Made by a program: the position numbers and the translations under genes. Shown here piece by piece: positions 9,211 to 18,209 of a DNA stretch of 52,267 nt (position 1 is the stretch's first letter; every line of letters starts with the position of its first letter). The stretch is from contig CAZMSD010000027.1 of NCBI GenBank assembly GCA_964568855.1, positions 1-52,267 on the forward strand, read 5' to 3'. A model generated the notes under the pieces. The model ran no database searches and had not been told where the DNA came from. It worked only from the letters and a program-made list of their open reading frames with translations. Origin of the DNA: CAZMSD01 sp964568855. GTDB lineage: Bacteria > CAIWAD01.

Positions 9211-9971
9211 GGGTAGCATTTCATGCGCTGAGCCTGCTCGATTCCTGGCTCTCCCCCCTGCTGCCCCTCCCGGCCAGGATCTGCTGCTGGGGCCTGTTCG
9301 CCGGGGTTGCAGCCATCGGGCTCTACTCCCTTTCCTCGAACCAGCCCGCCATCGCCGGCCTGAAATCGGAAAGCAGGAAGCTGCGCCGGCGAATGCTCGA
9401 TCCCGCGCTGGAAACGCAGGCCGAATACCTCAAGCTGGCCACGATGAACCTGCGCGTTGCGTTTAGACTGGCGTCGAAGGTGCTCGGTCCGGCGACGCTG
9501 TCGGCGCTGCCGGTCCTTGTTCTCGCCCTCTGGCTCCACGCGTATCACGGATATTCCACCTTCGCGGAGGGGGTGGGGATTCCGCTGGACACCCGGCCCG
9601 CTGTCGCGGAACTCGGCGCCGAACCCGGGGAGCGGCTGCAGCAGGCAGGCGAGGACGGACTGCTGTTGCTTCCTCCTGCAGAGCCGGGGATGGAGGTATC
9701 GATTTCGGTCGGAAATCGGACGGTCTACGTTGGAGATCCCTTTCATCCGCCGGCGCCCCGCATCGGCTGGAAGAGGTGGTGGAGCCTGATCGTGCCTGCC
9801 CCGGCCGGGTATCTTGTTCCCGCGGCGCCGATCGAAGAGCTGCGACTGCAATTTCCGCGCAAGCGGGTCGTCGGACGGCTGCCGGCGAGCTTAGCCGGAT
9901 GGGAGCTGCCCTTTTTCCTCTGTGTAGCGGCCGTGGCCCTGACTCTGAAGCTGCTGTTCAAGATCCGTTGA
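9204..9971 (+). CDS. Integral membrane protein, weakly EMC3/TMCO1-like
   Basis: 255 residues; the start overlaps the previous stop (ATGCTGA). Transmembrane segments lie at about 20-43, 90-112 and 235-252. Between the first two is a charged amphipathic helix (SESRKLRRRMLDPALE, then QAEYLKLATMNLRVAF), an arrangement that resembles EMC3/TMCO1/YidC-like insertases. A soluble beta-rich insertion (about 125-230) lies before the last helix. The similarity is by pattern only, so the assignment is tentative. Context with the arylsulfotransferase and sulfotransferase implies a shared envelope process. Confidence 0.7.
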   Translation: MLRVAFHALSLLDSWLSPLLPLPARICCWGLFAGVAAIGLYSLSSNQPAIAGLKSESRKLRRRMLDPALETQAEYLKLATMNLRVAFRLASKVLGPATLSALPVLVLALWLHAYHGYSTFAEGVGIPLDTRPAVAELGAEPGERLQQAGEDGLLLLPPAEPGMEVSISVGNRTVYVGDPFHPPAPRIGWKRWWSLIVPAPAGYLVPAAPIEELRLQFPRKRVVGRLPASLAGWELPFFLCVAAVALTLKLLFKIR

Positions 9972-10002
9972 GCGGCGTGCGCCGGTTCAACGCTTTCGAA
10001 CC

Positions 10003-11127
10003 ATGCCGCAATCGACGACCATGACTGTATCACCACTGCAGGACCTGCTCGGACGACTGAGCGAGAAGTACCCCCGGTTCTTACTGAAACTGGGCCGCCT
10101 GGAATCGCGCTGTCTGCGGCGCCGGCTCGCGGAGGTGCGGATCGATCGCCCGATTTTCATCTGCGGGCTGGCGCGTTCGGGAACCACGGTCCTGCTCGAG
10201 CTCCTGGCCGGACACCGGGATACCGCGACCCACCGCTACCGGGATTTCCCTCTGATCCAGATACCCGCCTGGTGGAACTGGTTCCTGGATCACGCCGGCG
10301 CCGGGACGCAGGCGGCGGTCGAGCGGGCGCACCGCGACAGGATCATGGTCACTCCGGATAGTCCGGAAGCCATGGAAGAATCCCTGTGGATGGCCTTCTT
10401 CGCGGAGTGTCACAATCCGGCCGTCACGAACGTGCTCGATGGGCGACGCAGCTTCCCGGACTTCGAGTCGTTCTACCGGGAACACATCCGCAAGATCCTG
10501 CTGCTCAGGGGAGGGTGCCGCTACCTGGCGAAGAACAACTACAGCATCAGCCGCCTGGGCTACCTCCGGCGGCTGTTCCCCGACGCACTCTTCCTCGTGC
10601 CCGTGCGGAATCCCGTGAGCCATGTCGCCTCGCTGGCTAAACAGCACCGCCTGTTCTGTGTGGAAGAGCGGAGGGACACCAAGGTGCTGGACTACATGCG
10701 CCGGGCCGGACACTTCGAGTTCGGACTGGACCGGCGCGCCGTCAATTTCGGCGACCGCGCGGCGACGGAAAGAATCCGGGAATTGTGGCGCACGGGGCGG
10801 GAGCAGCAGGGCCTGGCTGCGCTGTGGTCTTCGGCGTACTCATTCGTGGCGGGGCTCCTCGAGGAAAACGCAGCCCTTTCCACCCGCACGCTGATCGTGC
10901 ACTACGACGACCTCTGCGCGGAGTCCGAGCGGGTGTTGCGCCGCGTCTACGGGCACTGCGGGCTGGAGATCGACGAGGAAACGCTGCGGGCGCGGGCTTC
11001 GAGGCTCAGCCCGCCCGCCTACTACGAACACGGCTTCTCCGACGCCGACCTGCAGGCCATCCGCGCCGAAACGTGCGCTACGGAGGAGCGGATCCGCCTC
11101 CTGATCGAGAGTCAGCCGCCGGTGTGA
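10003..11127 (+). CDS. PAPS-dependent sulfotransferase family protein
   Basis: 374 residues. The 5'-phosphosulfate-binding loop IFICGLARSGTTVLLELL is at residues about 51-68. The 3'-phosphate-binding region appears as FLVPVRNPVSHVASLAKQH, with the Arg and Ser expected of this family. It transfers sulfate from PAPS to a hydroxyl or amine acceptor, probably a small molecule or glycan; the acceptor is not predictable. It is the last gene of the arylsulfotransferase operon, 31 nt after the membrane protein. An internal ATG at 10021 is an alternative start, and neither start has a clear Shine-Dalgarno. It converges on the deiminase gene with a 28-nt gap. Confidence 0.85.
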   Translation: MPQSTTMTVSPLQDLLGRLSEKYPRFLLKLGRLESRCLRRRLAEVRIDRPIFICGLARSGTTVLLELLAGHRDTATHRYRDFPLIQIPAWWNWFLDHAGAGTQAAVERAHRDRIMVTPDSPEAMEESLWMAFFAECHNPAVTNVLDGRRSFPDFESFYREHIRKILLLRGGCRYLAKNNYSISRLGYLRRLFPDALFLVPVRNPVSHVASLAKQHRLFCVEERRDTKVLDYMRRAGHFEFGLDRRAVNFGDRAATERIRELWRTGREQQGLAALWSSAYSFVAGLLEENAALSTRTLIVHYDDLCAESERVLRRVYGHCGLEIDEETLRARASRLSPPAYYEHGFSDADLQAIRAETCATEERIRLLIESQPPV

Positions 11128-11155
11128 CACGCCTTGACCCGGCGTCGCCCGCCCG

Positions 11156-13555
11156 CTATTCGATCAGCGCCGTCACAAGGTAGAAGCGGCTTCCGGCGGT
11201 CCGGGGCGCGGACCAGGAAGCCCCGTCGTAGATCCCGCTCAGGTCTTCCGCGTAGGCCTGATAGGGCTCCGTCGAAGAATACACGCGGTAGCCCGTGGCG
11301 CCGGGCACCGCGTCCCAGCTCAGCAGGACCGTGTCGCCCGCGACGGCGATGACCAGGTTCTCAGGCGGCGAGGGCTGGACCTGGGTCAGCACCTCCAGGG
11401 TCACCGGGATCGTCACTTCGCCGTTGACCGCCAGTTCGCAGGTGTAGAGGCCCTCCTCCAGGCCCGCGGCGTCGAAATCCACGGCGACCGTGTCCGTCTC
11501 CCCGCCGGGAACCGAGCCCGACTCGGGATTCACGGTGATCCACGTGACCGGGGGTGTTCCCTCGTATATCACGGTTTGCCCGGTGATGGAATGGGGCGGA
11601 TCGCCGTACACGTCTCCGTCGATCTGCCAGTCGAGGACCAGGTCCCCGCCTAAGGCCGCATCGATGGCCACCTGCACGTCCGCGAAGGCGCTCTCCCCCG
11701 GATAGACGACGCCCCAGCCGGAGCCGTCCTCACCGTGCCAGTGAACGACCGCCCCGTCGCCCGTGGCGCCGTCCGTCTCCATCGGGCCCCCCGAGCCGCC
11801 CGTGAAATCCGTGCTGGAGAGCACCGTGACACCGGCCGGGAAGTCGATCTCCACGTCCTCGAGCCATTCGTTGTCGACGCTGCCGTTGTAGACCTCCATT
11901 GTCCAGGTGGTCGTCTCGCCCGGCATGTATTCCGCGGCGGAGCAGGTGACGCTGGAGCCCGTGACGTCGCGCGCCTGCGGCCCCGGGTTCTGCACGACGA
12001 TGTCGTAATCCAGAGAGCCTCCGCCGATGTTCGAGACGTAGAGGTATTCGGTCGCGGCCGCGTCAGGCTCCAGAACCACGTCGAAGGAGAAGGGTGATAC
12101 GGAGAGTTCGGGCGGCACGGGCGCCCCGGCGGTGAAGCGGTGCGGATCGGGCGCGCCGATGAAGGGATGATCCTCGCTGCGCCCCGAAGCGTCGGCGGCG
12201 TGGATGTAGTACGCCACTTCGGCGCCTTCAACCTGGGCCGGGATGGCGGCCGTGTAGCTGTCGCCCCCGGCCGAGGCCAGGGCCAGCGGAGAGAAGGGGG
12301 CGCCGTTCACGCTGTAATACACCAGCAGCGAATCCGGATCCAGCGCCTGCCCGCTGCAGGCGACGATCTCCGCGTCGACGGCGTAGGGCGTCCCCACGGG
12401 CTGCTCGCCCCACAGCGCCGCGTGGCGGATATGCAGCAGACCGGTGTCGGCGATGCCCTTGGCCCTGCAGTGCAGCGCGTCGGTGGAGACCCAGCTTCCC
12501 GTAAACCCCAGGACCTCGTAGCCGGGCATGGCCGCCTCGTACGTCGCCAGCGCGTCGTCGTCCCAGGAGGAACCCGTGATCGGCACCAGCACCTTCTCGT
12601 TGAGAATCAGCGAATTGGTGTAGGGCTGGTCGTTGGGCGTGTATACACGGTAGACCTCGTAGGGCGAGCCGTAGGCCGAAAGCTGCGACTCGTAGTAGGC
12701 CGCCGTGGCCTCGATCTCGTCGTACTGCGAGTGGCCGGCGGGCACCGAGCGGATCAGCACCTTGTCCGTGTCGAGAAACTTGCCCCAGCAGTCTATGTGG
12801 TCGATGTAGGTCCCGTTGGGGTCGGGGATCACGTGGTAGGTGCCGATACCGAGGTAGTCGTCCACCAGCACCTCGATCTCGACGTGGCTCAGCGAGGGAT
12901 TCTCCTCCCAGACCAACTCGGAAGAGGAGGCGATACCCATGCCGTCGCACATCCAGTTGCCGCCGGTGTGGATCAGGTTCATGCCGAACAGCTCGATGCC
13001 CAGGTGCTCGGACACGCGGATCGGGATATCATTGTCGTCCGGCCGCGGGCGGTTGTAGGGGAAGTTGACGATTCCCACCTGGGCCGTCCCGTACATGACG
13101 TACCAGGGACCGTAATCGCGCGTCCAGTAGGAATTGCTGGGCGCGTGGATGAAGTTGCAGTTGTCCAGGTTGACGCCGGCCGAGTCGTAGGTGTTGCGGA
13201 CCGTGTTCTCCTGGCTGGGACCGGTGACGATGGTCGTCACCGTGATGTCCTGCGACATTTCGGCGATCAGCGTGGTGGTGATTCCGAAAGGATAGCGGAT
13301 CAAGACGCCTTCCATGCGCTCGAACTCGGCGATGTTGCGCACGACTCCGGGCGGCGGATCGGTTTCGTAGAAATCCCGGCCGACCTCGTCCAGCCGGCCC
13401 TGCTCTTCCGGCGTGAGCCAGTGCGGCAGCGAGTACGGATTCGCCTCGAACCAGGTCCGGGTCATGCGCTCGAGATCGCGCGGAGGCTGCTCTTGCCCGG
13501 CGGCGGCCATCTGCGTCATTGCGGCGATGAGTAGAATCAAGGAAGTACGGATCAT
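11156..13555 (-). CDS. Secreted peptidylarginine deiminase-like (agmatine deiminase superfamily) protein with Ig/FN3 tail
   Basis: 799 residues from the ATG at 13555, which has GGAGAG upstream and starts a signal peptide (about 1-20). Residues about 65-420 are a PAD_porph/agmatine deiminase domain. The candidate catalytic set is D147 (TRDYGPW), H253 and D255 (DHIDCWGKF), N314 and C363 (ALHCRAKG). The first four have the same spacing as D130, H236, D238 and N297 of Porphyromonas gingivalis PPAD, as I recall them. Family chemistry is hydrolysis of an arginine or agmatine guanidinium to citrulline-type products. Downstream are Ig-like domains, a conserved-repeat/BACON-like segment and a C-terminal FN3 module ending FYLVTALIE. 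There is no PNPFNP tail, so it may be released or use another signal. Confidence 0.85.
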   Translation of the reverse strand: MIRTSLILLIAAMTQMAAAGQEQPPRDLERMTRTWFEANPYSLPHWLTPEEQGRLDEVGRDFYETDPPPGVVRNIAEFERMEGVLIRYPFGITTTLIAEMSQDITVTTIVTGPSQENTVRNTYDSAGVNLDNCNFIHAPSNSYWTRDYGPWYVMYGTAQVGIVNFPYNRPRPDDNDIPIRVSEHLGIELFGMNLIHTGGNWMCDGMGIASSSELVWEENPSLSHVEIEVLVDDYLGIGTYHVIPDPNGTYIDHIDCWGKFLDTDKVLIRSVPAGHSQYDEIEATAAYYESQLSAYGSPYEVYRVYTPNDQPYTNSLILNEKVLVPITGSSWDDDALATYEAAMPGYEVLGFTGSWVSTDALHCRAKGIADTGLLHIRHAALWGEQPVGTPYAVDAEIVACSGQALDPDSLLVYYSVNGAPFSPLALASAGGDSYTAAIPAQVEGAEVAYYIHAADASGRSEDHPFIGAPDPHRFTAGAPVPPELSVSPFSFDVVLEPDAAATEYLYVSNIGGGSLDYDIVVQNPGPQARDVTGSSVTCSAAEYMPGETTTWTMEVYNGSVDNEWLEDVEIDFPAGVTVLSSTDFTGGSGGPMETDGATGDGAVVHWHGEDGSGWGVVYPGESAFADVQVAIDAALGGDLVLDWQIDGDVYGDPPHSITGQTVIYEGTPPVTWITVNPESGSVPGGETDTVAVDFDAAGLEEGLYTCELAVNGEVTIPVTLEVLTQVQPSPPENLVIAVAGDTVLLSWDAVPGATGYRVYSSTEPYQAYAEDLSGIYDGASWSAPRTAGSRFYLVTALIE

Positions 13556-13816
13556 GGGAAGACTCTCCGGCTGTTGGTGAACCACCGGCGATGCGCCGCC
13601 CTGCGGCGGCAGCACTCCGTTCACTCGCGCGGTTGTTTCGCTTTGGGCTCCGGTCGGGCGAAAATTCCCGTCGCGCCGCATTCGCCTGCGGCGAACAGCG
13701 GGACGGAATTACCTGGGCAATGGTACTACATACCCCCAGTTTTCTCAACAGGTTTTCAAAGGTTGCCAAAGCTGAGTCCCAAAGCGGCAGGTGTCAAAAA
13801 TGTTTGTTAATTAACT

Positions 13817-14083
13817 AGGGCCTGTTCACACTCTCGCGTACGTCGCGTTGCTGCCTGAAATCGGATCAGGCAAGGCGCGCGGAGTGAAGCTTAGTGCTTC
13901 TAAGCGAACGACGCGCAACACCGCATGGCGCGATTTCAGGTGCAACCCGAAGGGCCGGGACCCTTTTTCCGCAATCCTGCGTTGCCGTTCACTTGTGTAG
14001 ACAAACTACACGGCGTTCACGGCGCCTTAGCTTGCAGAAAAATGGCCTCCGGCGCGGCGCACGAGAGAGTGTGAACAGGCCCT
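13817..14083. mobile_element. MITE-like element, 267 bp with 19-bp perfect terminal inverted repeats
   Basis: AGGGCCTGTTCACACTCTC at 13817-13835 is repeated as its exact reverse complement at 14065-14083. The interior is highly folded: CTGAAATCG pairs with CGATTTCAG, GCGTTGC with GCGCAAC, and GTGTAG-ACAAA-CTACAC is a perfect hairpin. No coding frame is convincing. I see no clear target-site duplication. It fills most of the 648-bp gap between the divergent deiminase and nfnA genes. The remainder of that gap shows nothing else. Confidence 0.75.
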
Positions 14084-14203
14084 TGGACCTGTTCGTTACC
14101 CAGTTGGCTGATTAGACCGGGATCATTGTCGCACCCGGAAGAGTGAAAGAGATCCAACCGTTCTGATATGATCACCCCCCGAAAACCTAAAGCTTGATTG
14201 CCA

Positions 14204-15049
14204 ATGAACGAGATCCTGCAGAAGCGCGCACTGGCGGACGATGTGAAGGACATCCTGGTGCATTCGCCCATCATCGCCCGCAAGAGGCGTGCGGGGCAAT
14301 TCATCATCCTGCGGGCCACCGACGAGGGTGAACGCATCCCCCTGACCATCGCCGATTCGAATGCCGAGGAAGGCTGGATCCGCCTGATCTTCCAGGAAGT
14401 GGGGAAGTCGACGCTGGAGCTGGGAAAGCTGGAGGTGGGGGACTCCATCCAGGATCTGGCGGGACCACTGGGCCGGGCGACCCACATCGAGAATCGGGGA
14501 ACCGTGCTCTGCGTGGGCGGCGGCATCGGGGTGGCTCCCGTATATCCCATCGCCAAGGCGATGAACGAGGCCGGCAACCGCGTGCTCTCGATCATCGGCG
14601 CCCGCACGGCGGACCTGCTGATCATGGAGGAGGAGATGTCCTCCGTTTCGCAGCAGCTGCTGATCTGCACCGACGACGGCAGCCGGGGCCTGCACGGATT
14701 CGTCACGGACGGAATCCAGCAACTGCTCGACGAGCGCGAGCAGATCGCCGAATGCGTGGCCATCGGTCCCGTGGTGATGATGCGCGCCGTATCACAATTG
14801 ACCCGCAGGCACCGTATTCCCACGGTGGTCAGCCTCAACGCCACCATGGTGGATGGAACGGGCATGTGCGGCGGCTGCCGCGTCACGGTGGGAGGCAAGG
14901 TGCGCTTCGTCTGCGTGGACGGTCCCGAATTCGACGGGCACCTCGTGGACTACGAGGAGCTGATGCTGCGCCAGCAGGCCTACGCGGAGCTGGAGCAGGA
15001 ATCCCGGGACCTGTTCCACAAGTGCCGGATCGGCAGGGATGAGAGCTAA
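14204..15049 (+). CDS. nfnA: NfnA-like FAD/NAD(H)-binding, 2Fe-2S subunit (ferredoxin:NADP oxidoreductase / sulfide dehydrogenase type)
   Basis: 281 residues from the ATG at 14204 (a TTG two codons upstream is possible). Layout is that of the PyrK/NfnA/SudB family: FAD-binding barrel (about 1-95), NAD-binding Rossmann-like domain starting at VLCVGGGIGVAPVYPIAKAM, and a C-terminal cysteine cluster (GTGMCGGCRVTVGGKVRFVC) for a 2Fe-2S centre. It is followed 14 nt later by an NfnB/GltD-like gene, the normal pairing. Together they would interconvert NADH, NADPH and reduced ferredoxin, possibly by flavin-based electron bifurcation. Sulfide dehydrogenase (SudAB) is an equally good name from sequence alone. 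Confidence 0.88.
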   Translation: MNEILQKRALADDVKDILVHSPIIARKRRAGQFIILRATDEGERIPLTIADSNAEEGWIRLIFQEVGKSTLELGKLEVGDSIQDLAGPLGRATHIENRGTVLCVGGGIGVAPVYPIAKAMNEAGNRVLSIIGARTADLLIMEEEMSSVSQQLLICTDDGSRGLHGFVTDGIQQLLDEREQIAECVAIGPVVMMRAVSQLTRRHRIPTVVSLNATMVDGTGMCGGCRVTVGGKVRFVCVDGPEFDGHLVDYEELMLRQQAYAELEQESRDLFHKCRIGRDES

Positions 15050-15063
15050 CGAGGAGTCGCCAC

Positions 15064-16503
15064 GTGGCCGAACATCGCCGCTTTGAACCGCTGGAGAAAA
15101 CCAAGCCCGGTGAAGTGGATCGAGTGTCCATGCCCGAGCAGGACCCCGTCGAGCGCGGCAGGAACTTCGACGAGGTCCCCTACGGCTACACGCCCGAGAT
15201 GGCCATGCTGGAAGCCAGCCGCTGCCTGGAGTGCAAGAGTCCCAAGTGCGTGGAAGGCTGCCCCGTGGGCATCGACATCCGCGGCTTCATCACCGCCATC
15301 CGCGAGGGCGATTTCGAGGAATCCATCCGCATCATCAAGAACGACAACGGTCTGCCGGCGATCTGCGGGCGGGTCTGCCCTCAGGAATCCCAGTGCGAGC
15401 AGGTCTGCGTGATCGGGCGCAAGTTCGAACCGGTGGCCATCGGCCGGCTCGAACGCTTCGCCGCCGACTGGGAGCGCAAGCAGGGCGATGTCAGAATTCC
15501 GCCGGTGGCGCCGCCCACGGGACGCCGCGTGGCAGTGGTGGGCTGCGGGCCTGCCGGTCTCACCGTGGCCGGCGAGCTGGCCAAGCTGGGCCACCGGGTG
15601 ACGATCTACGAGGCGCTGCACAAGCCTGGCGGCGTGCTGATGTACGGCATCCCCGAATTCCGCCTGCCCAAGGCCATCGTCGAGGCGGAGGTCAACTACG
15701 TCGAGCGCCTGGGCGTCGACATAGTCTACAACGCCGTCATCGGCAGATACTTCACGATAGACGAATTGCTGAACGAGGAAGGGTATCACGCCGTCTTCGT
15801 CGGCACGGGCGCGGGCCTGCCCTACTTCATGAACATCCCGGGGGAGAACCTCAACGGAGTTTATTCGGCCAACGAGTATCTCACGCGGGTGAACCTGATG
15901 AAGGCCTGGGATTTCCCGCGGTGTGACACGCCTGTGCGACGCAGCCGGAAGGTGGCCGTGCTCGGCGGCGGGAACGTGGCCATGGACGCCGCGCGCACAT
16001 CCCTGCGGGTGGGCGCCAAGGAAGTCAGCGTGATCTATCGCCGCAGCAAGGCGGAGATGCCAGCGCGCATCGAGGAGATCCACCACGCCGAGCAGGAAGG
16101 CATCCAGATGCGTCTGCTCTGCAACCCGGTCAAGATCGACGGGGACGAGAAGGGCAACGTCCGGTCGATCACCTGCATCCGCATGGAGCTGGGCGAGCCC
16201 GACGCCTCGGGCCGGCGCCGCCCGGTGCCGGTGGAGGGTTCCGAGTTCGAGCTGGAGATCGATACGGTAATCGTCTCGATCGGCAACGGCGCCAATCCCT
16301 TGCTGCCAGAAAGCACCCCGGGCCTGGAGATCAACAAGTGGGGCAACATCGTGGCCGAGGATCACACCGGCCTGACCTCGATTCCCGCGGTCTACGCCGG
16401 CGGGGACATCGTGATCGGCGCGGCCACCGTAATTCTGGCCATGGGGGCGGGTAAGGAGGCCTCGAAGGCCATGCACGAATACCTGATGTCGTTGGAGGTC
16501 TGA
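15064..16503 (+). CDS. nfnB: NfnB / GltA-GltD-like NADPH-dependent flavoprotein with 4Fe-4S clusters
   Basis: 479 residues; GTG start with GAGGAG upstream. The N-terminal ferredoxin-like part carries two Cys clusters (CLECKSPKCVEGCPVGIDI at about 57-75 and CGRVCPQESQCEQVC at about 100-114). Next come an FAD-binding GxGPAG motif (VAVVGCGPAGLTVAGELAK) and an NADPH-binding motif (VAVLGGGNVAMDAARTSLR). The protein ends with the FAD-closing segment VYAGGDIVIGAATVILAMGAG. It is full length for glutamate synthase small-subunit homologs. There is no large GltB next door; the partner is the NfnA-like gene, so transhydrogenase or sulfide dehydrogenase is more likely than glutamate synthase. Confidence 0.88.
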   Translation: MAEHRRFEPLEKTKPGEVDRVSMPEQDPVERGRNFDEVPYGYTPEMAMLEASRCLECKSPKCVEGCPVGIDIRGFITAIREGDFEESIRIIKNDNGLPAICGRVCPQESQCEQVCVIGRKFEPVAIGRLERFAADWERKQGDVRIPPVAPPTGRRVAVVGCGPAGLTVAGELAKLGHRVTIYEALHKPGGVLMYGIPEFRLPKAIVEAEVNYVERLGVDIVYNAVIGRYFTIDELLNEEGYHAVFVGTGAGLPYFMNIPGENLNGVYSANEYLTRVNLMKAWDFPRCDTPVRRSRKVAVLGGGNVAMDAARTSLRVGAKEVSVIYRRSKAEMPARIEEIHHAEQEGIQMRLLCNPVKIDGDEKGNVRSITCIRMELGEPDASGRRRPVPVEGSEFELEIDTVIVSIGNGANPLLPESTPGLEINKWGNIVAEDHTGLTSIPAVYAGGDIVIGAATVILAMGAGKEASKAMHEYLMSLEV

Positions 16504-16506
16504 GCC

Positions 16507-16965
16507 ATGCAGGAAAGGTGGAAGAACGCGGAAGACGTGCTCAACTTCGCCATCCGCCGCGAGGAAGACGCGGTGAATTTCTACAAGCGGCTGGCCGAGC
16601 GGGCCAAGCGCCGCGAGATGAAGCAGGCACTGCTCGAGATGGCCGAGGAAGAAGGAAAGCACCGCGACCGCCTGGCCGCGATCCGTGATACGGGCGATCT
16701 GTCTCACGCGGACACGAAGGTGGCCAACCTCAAGGTGGCGGATTACCTGGTCGACGTTGAATTCGATCCCGACATGGACTATGCCACGGCCATCGTCCTC
16801 GCCATGAAGCGCGAGAAGAAGGCCTACAAGCTTTACTCGGACCTCGCGCGGGCGGTGGAGCGCGAGGACCTCCGGCAGGCCTTCCTGCTGCTGGCGCGCG
16901 AGGAGGCCTCGCACAAGCTGCATTTCGAGACGGAGTACGACGAGCACGTGATGCAGGAGAATTGA
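16507..16965 (+). CDS. Rubrerythrin/ferritin-like di-iron protein
   Basis: 152 residues forming a four-helix bundle. Glu/His metal ligands are seen in AIRREEDAVNFYKRLAE, MAEEEGKHRDRLA, AMKREKKAYKLY and REEASHKLHFE. There is no C-terminal rubredoxin CxxC domain, so it is the short ferritin-like (erythrin) type. It starts 3 nt after nfnB and is clearly in the same operon. A likely role is peroxide reduction or iron handling fed by electrons from the NfnAB flavoproteins. That link is inference from co-localisation. Confidence 0.85.
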   Translation: MQERWKNAEDVLNFAIRREEDAVNFYKRLAERAKRREMKQALLEMAEEEGKHRDRLAAIRDTGDLSHADTKVANLKVADYLVDVEFDPDMDYATAIVLAMKREKKAYKLYSDLARAVEREDLRQAFLLLAREEASHKLHFETEYDEHVMQEN

Positions 16966-18209
16966 AGCCCACGATCCACGTCGCGATTCCCGCCCTGGAC
17001 GAAAACCGGCGGTTGCCGCACTGCCTGGAAGCCCTCGACGCACAGACCGACAGCAATTTCCGCACCTGGATCTGCGTGAACCAGCCCGAAGCCTGGTGGA
17101 GCGATCCCCGTCGCCGGCCGATCTGCTGGCGCAACGTGGAACTGCTGTCCCTGCTCGAAGAGCGGCATGAATCGCGGCTGGAGGTCATCGACCGCTCCAG
17201 CCGGGGCCGCGGCTGGCCGCCCGGCAGAGACGGCATCGGCTGGGCACGAAAAACGCTGCTGGACCGGATCCTTGAGCGGGCCGGTCCGCAAGACCTGCTG
17301 GTCGGCCTGGACGCGGACACGCTGCTGGAACGCGCTTACCTCGCGGGGATCCGCGAACGTTTCGCAGCGGAGCCCTCCGCCGTGGGACTCTCGGCACCGT
17401 ATTACCATCCGCTGAGCGATTCGGAGGACGCGGACCGGGCCGTGCTGCGCTACGAGTTCTACCTGCGCCACTACCTGCTCTGCCTGCTGACAGTCCGCTC
17501 GCCCTGGGCCTTCACGGCCCTCGGCTCGGGGACCGCCGCGCCCCTGGCCGCCTGCCGCCGCGTCGGAGGAATCACGCCGAAGGCCAGCGGGGAGGATTTC
17601 TACTTCCTGCAGAAACTGCGCAAGACCGGACCACTGCTGCTCTGGACCGAGCATCCCGTGCGGCCGGCGGCGCGATTCTCGGAGCGCGTGATCTTCGGCA
17701 CCGGGCCGGCCATGCTCGCCGGTCACCGCGGCGAGTGGCACCGCTACCCGATCTACGCCCTTTCATCCTTCCGCGAAATTGAAGCGACGGCCTCTCGCTT
17801 CCCGGAGCTGCACCGATCGAGAGTGGACACGCCGATGGATCCCTGGCTTAAGCGGCTCTTCGGAACCGACGATCCCTGGGCGCCGCTGCGCAGAAATCAC
17901 CCGGATCCACAACGCTTCTCAAGGGCCTGTCACGAGAGGCTGGACGGTCTAAGGCTGCTGCAGTACCTGAGAATCCGCCAGGCGGAGGAGCAACGGTCCG
18001 ACGAGGAACGCATGCTGGAAGGTCTGCGGTGTTACGCACCGGAAGCTTTGGAAGCGCAGGAGGAGATCATCGCCGCCGGCGGCTTCGAGCGGGCGCCTCT
18101 GGAGCTGCTGGATGTGCTGCGAAACCTGTTGTTCGAACGTGAGGCGCGGGAGCGCCGGGAGCATGATCGGCGGATCAGCGCAGCAGCGTCATCTTCATCA
18201 CGCGGTTGA
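16962..18209 (+). CDS. Family 2-like glycosyltransferase
   Basis: 415 residues. The TTG start overlaps the previous TGA (TTGA) and has AGGAGA just upstream. The N-terminus IHVAIPALDENRRLPHCLEAL is the classic GT-A nucleotide-sugar-binding start, and LVGLDADTLLE (about 108-118) contains the metal-binding DxD motif. GEDFYFLQKL (about 206-215) resembles the acceptor/catalytic ED motif. The second half is charged and helical without a recognised domain. Substrate unknown. The last 35 bp overlap the 3' end of the convergent C10 peptidase gene, so the tail after about residue 400 is doubtful; no earlier stop exists. Confidence 0.75.
   Translation: MKPTIHVAIPALDENRRLPHCLEALDAQTDSNFRTWICVNQPEAWWSDPRRRPICWRNVELLSLLEERHESRLEVIDRSSRGRGWPPGRDGIGWARKTLLDRILERAGPQDLLVGLDADTLLERAYLAGIRERFAAEPSAVGLSAPYYHPLSDSEDADRAVLRYEFYLRHYLLCLLTVRSPWAFTALGSGTAAPLAACRRVGGITPKASGEDFYFLQKLRKTGPLLLWTEHPVRPAARFSERVIFGTGPAMLAGHRGEWHRYPIYALSSFREIEATASRFPELHRSRVDTPMDPWLKRLFGTDDPWAPLRRNHPDPQRFSRACHERLDGLRLLQYLRIRQAEEQRSDEERMLEGLRCYAPEALEAQEEIIAAGGFERAPLELLDVLRNLLFEREARERREHDRRISAAASSSSRG

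Noticed and set aside
9984..10002. GGTTC...GAACC stem suggesting a tRNA T-arm
   Set aside because: No acceptor stem, anticodon arm or tRNA length around it; it lies directly before the sulfotransferase start.
14017..14898. 293-codon minus-strand frame opposite nfnA
   Set aside because: Ser/Arg/Pro-rich antisense shadow; the plus-strand frame has complete family motifs.
15064..16503. Glutamate synthase small subunit (GltD) as the name for the flavoprotein
   Set aside because: No GltB large subunit nearby; pairing with an NfnA/SudB-type subunit fits transhydrogenase or sulfide dehydrogenase better.
17921..17945. AGGGCCTGTCACGAGAGG as another transposon end
   Set aside because: It lies inside the glycosyltransferase coding frame with no partner repeat.
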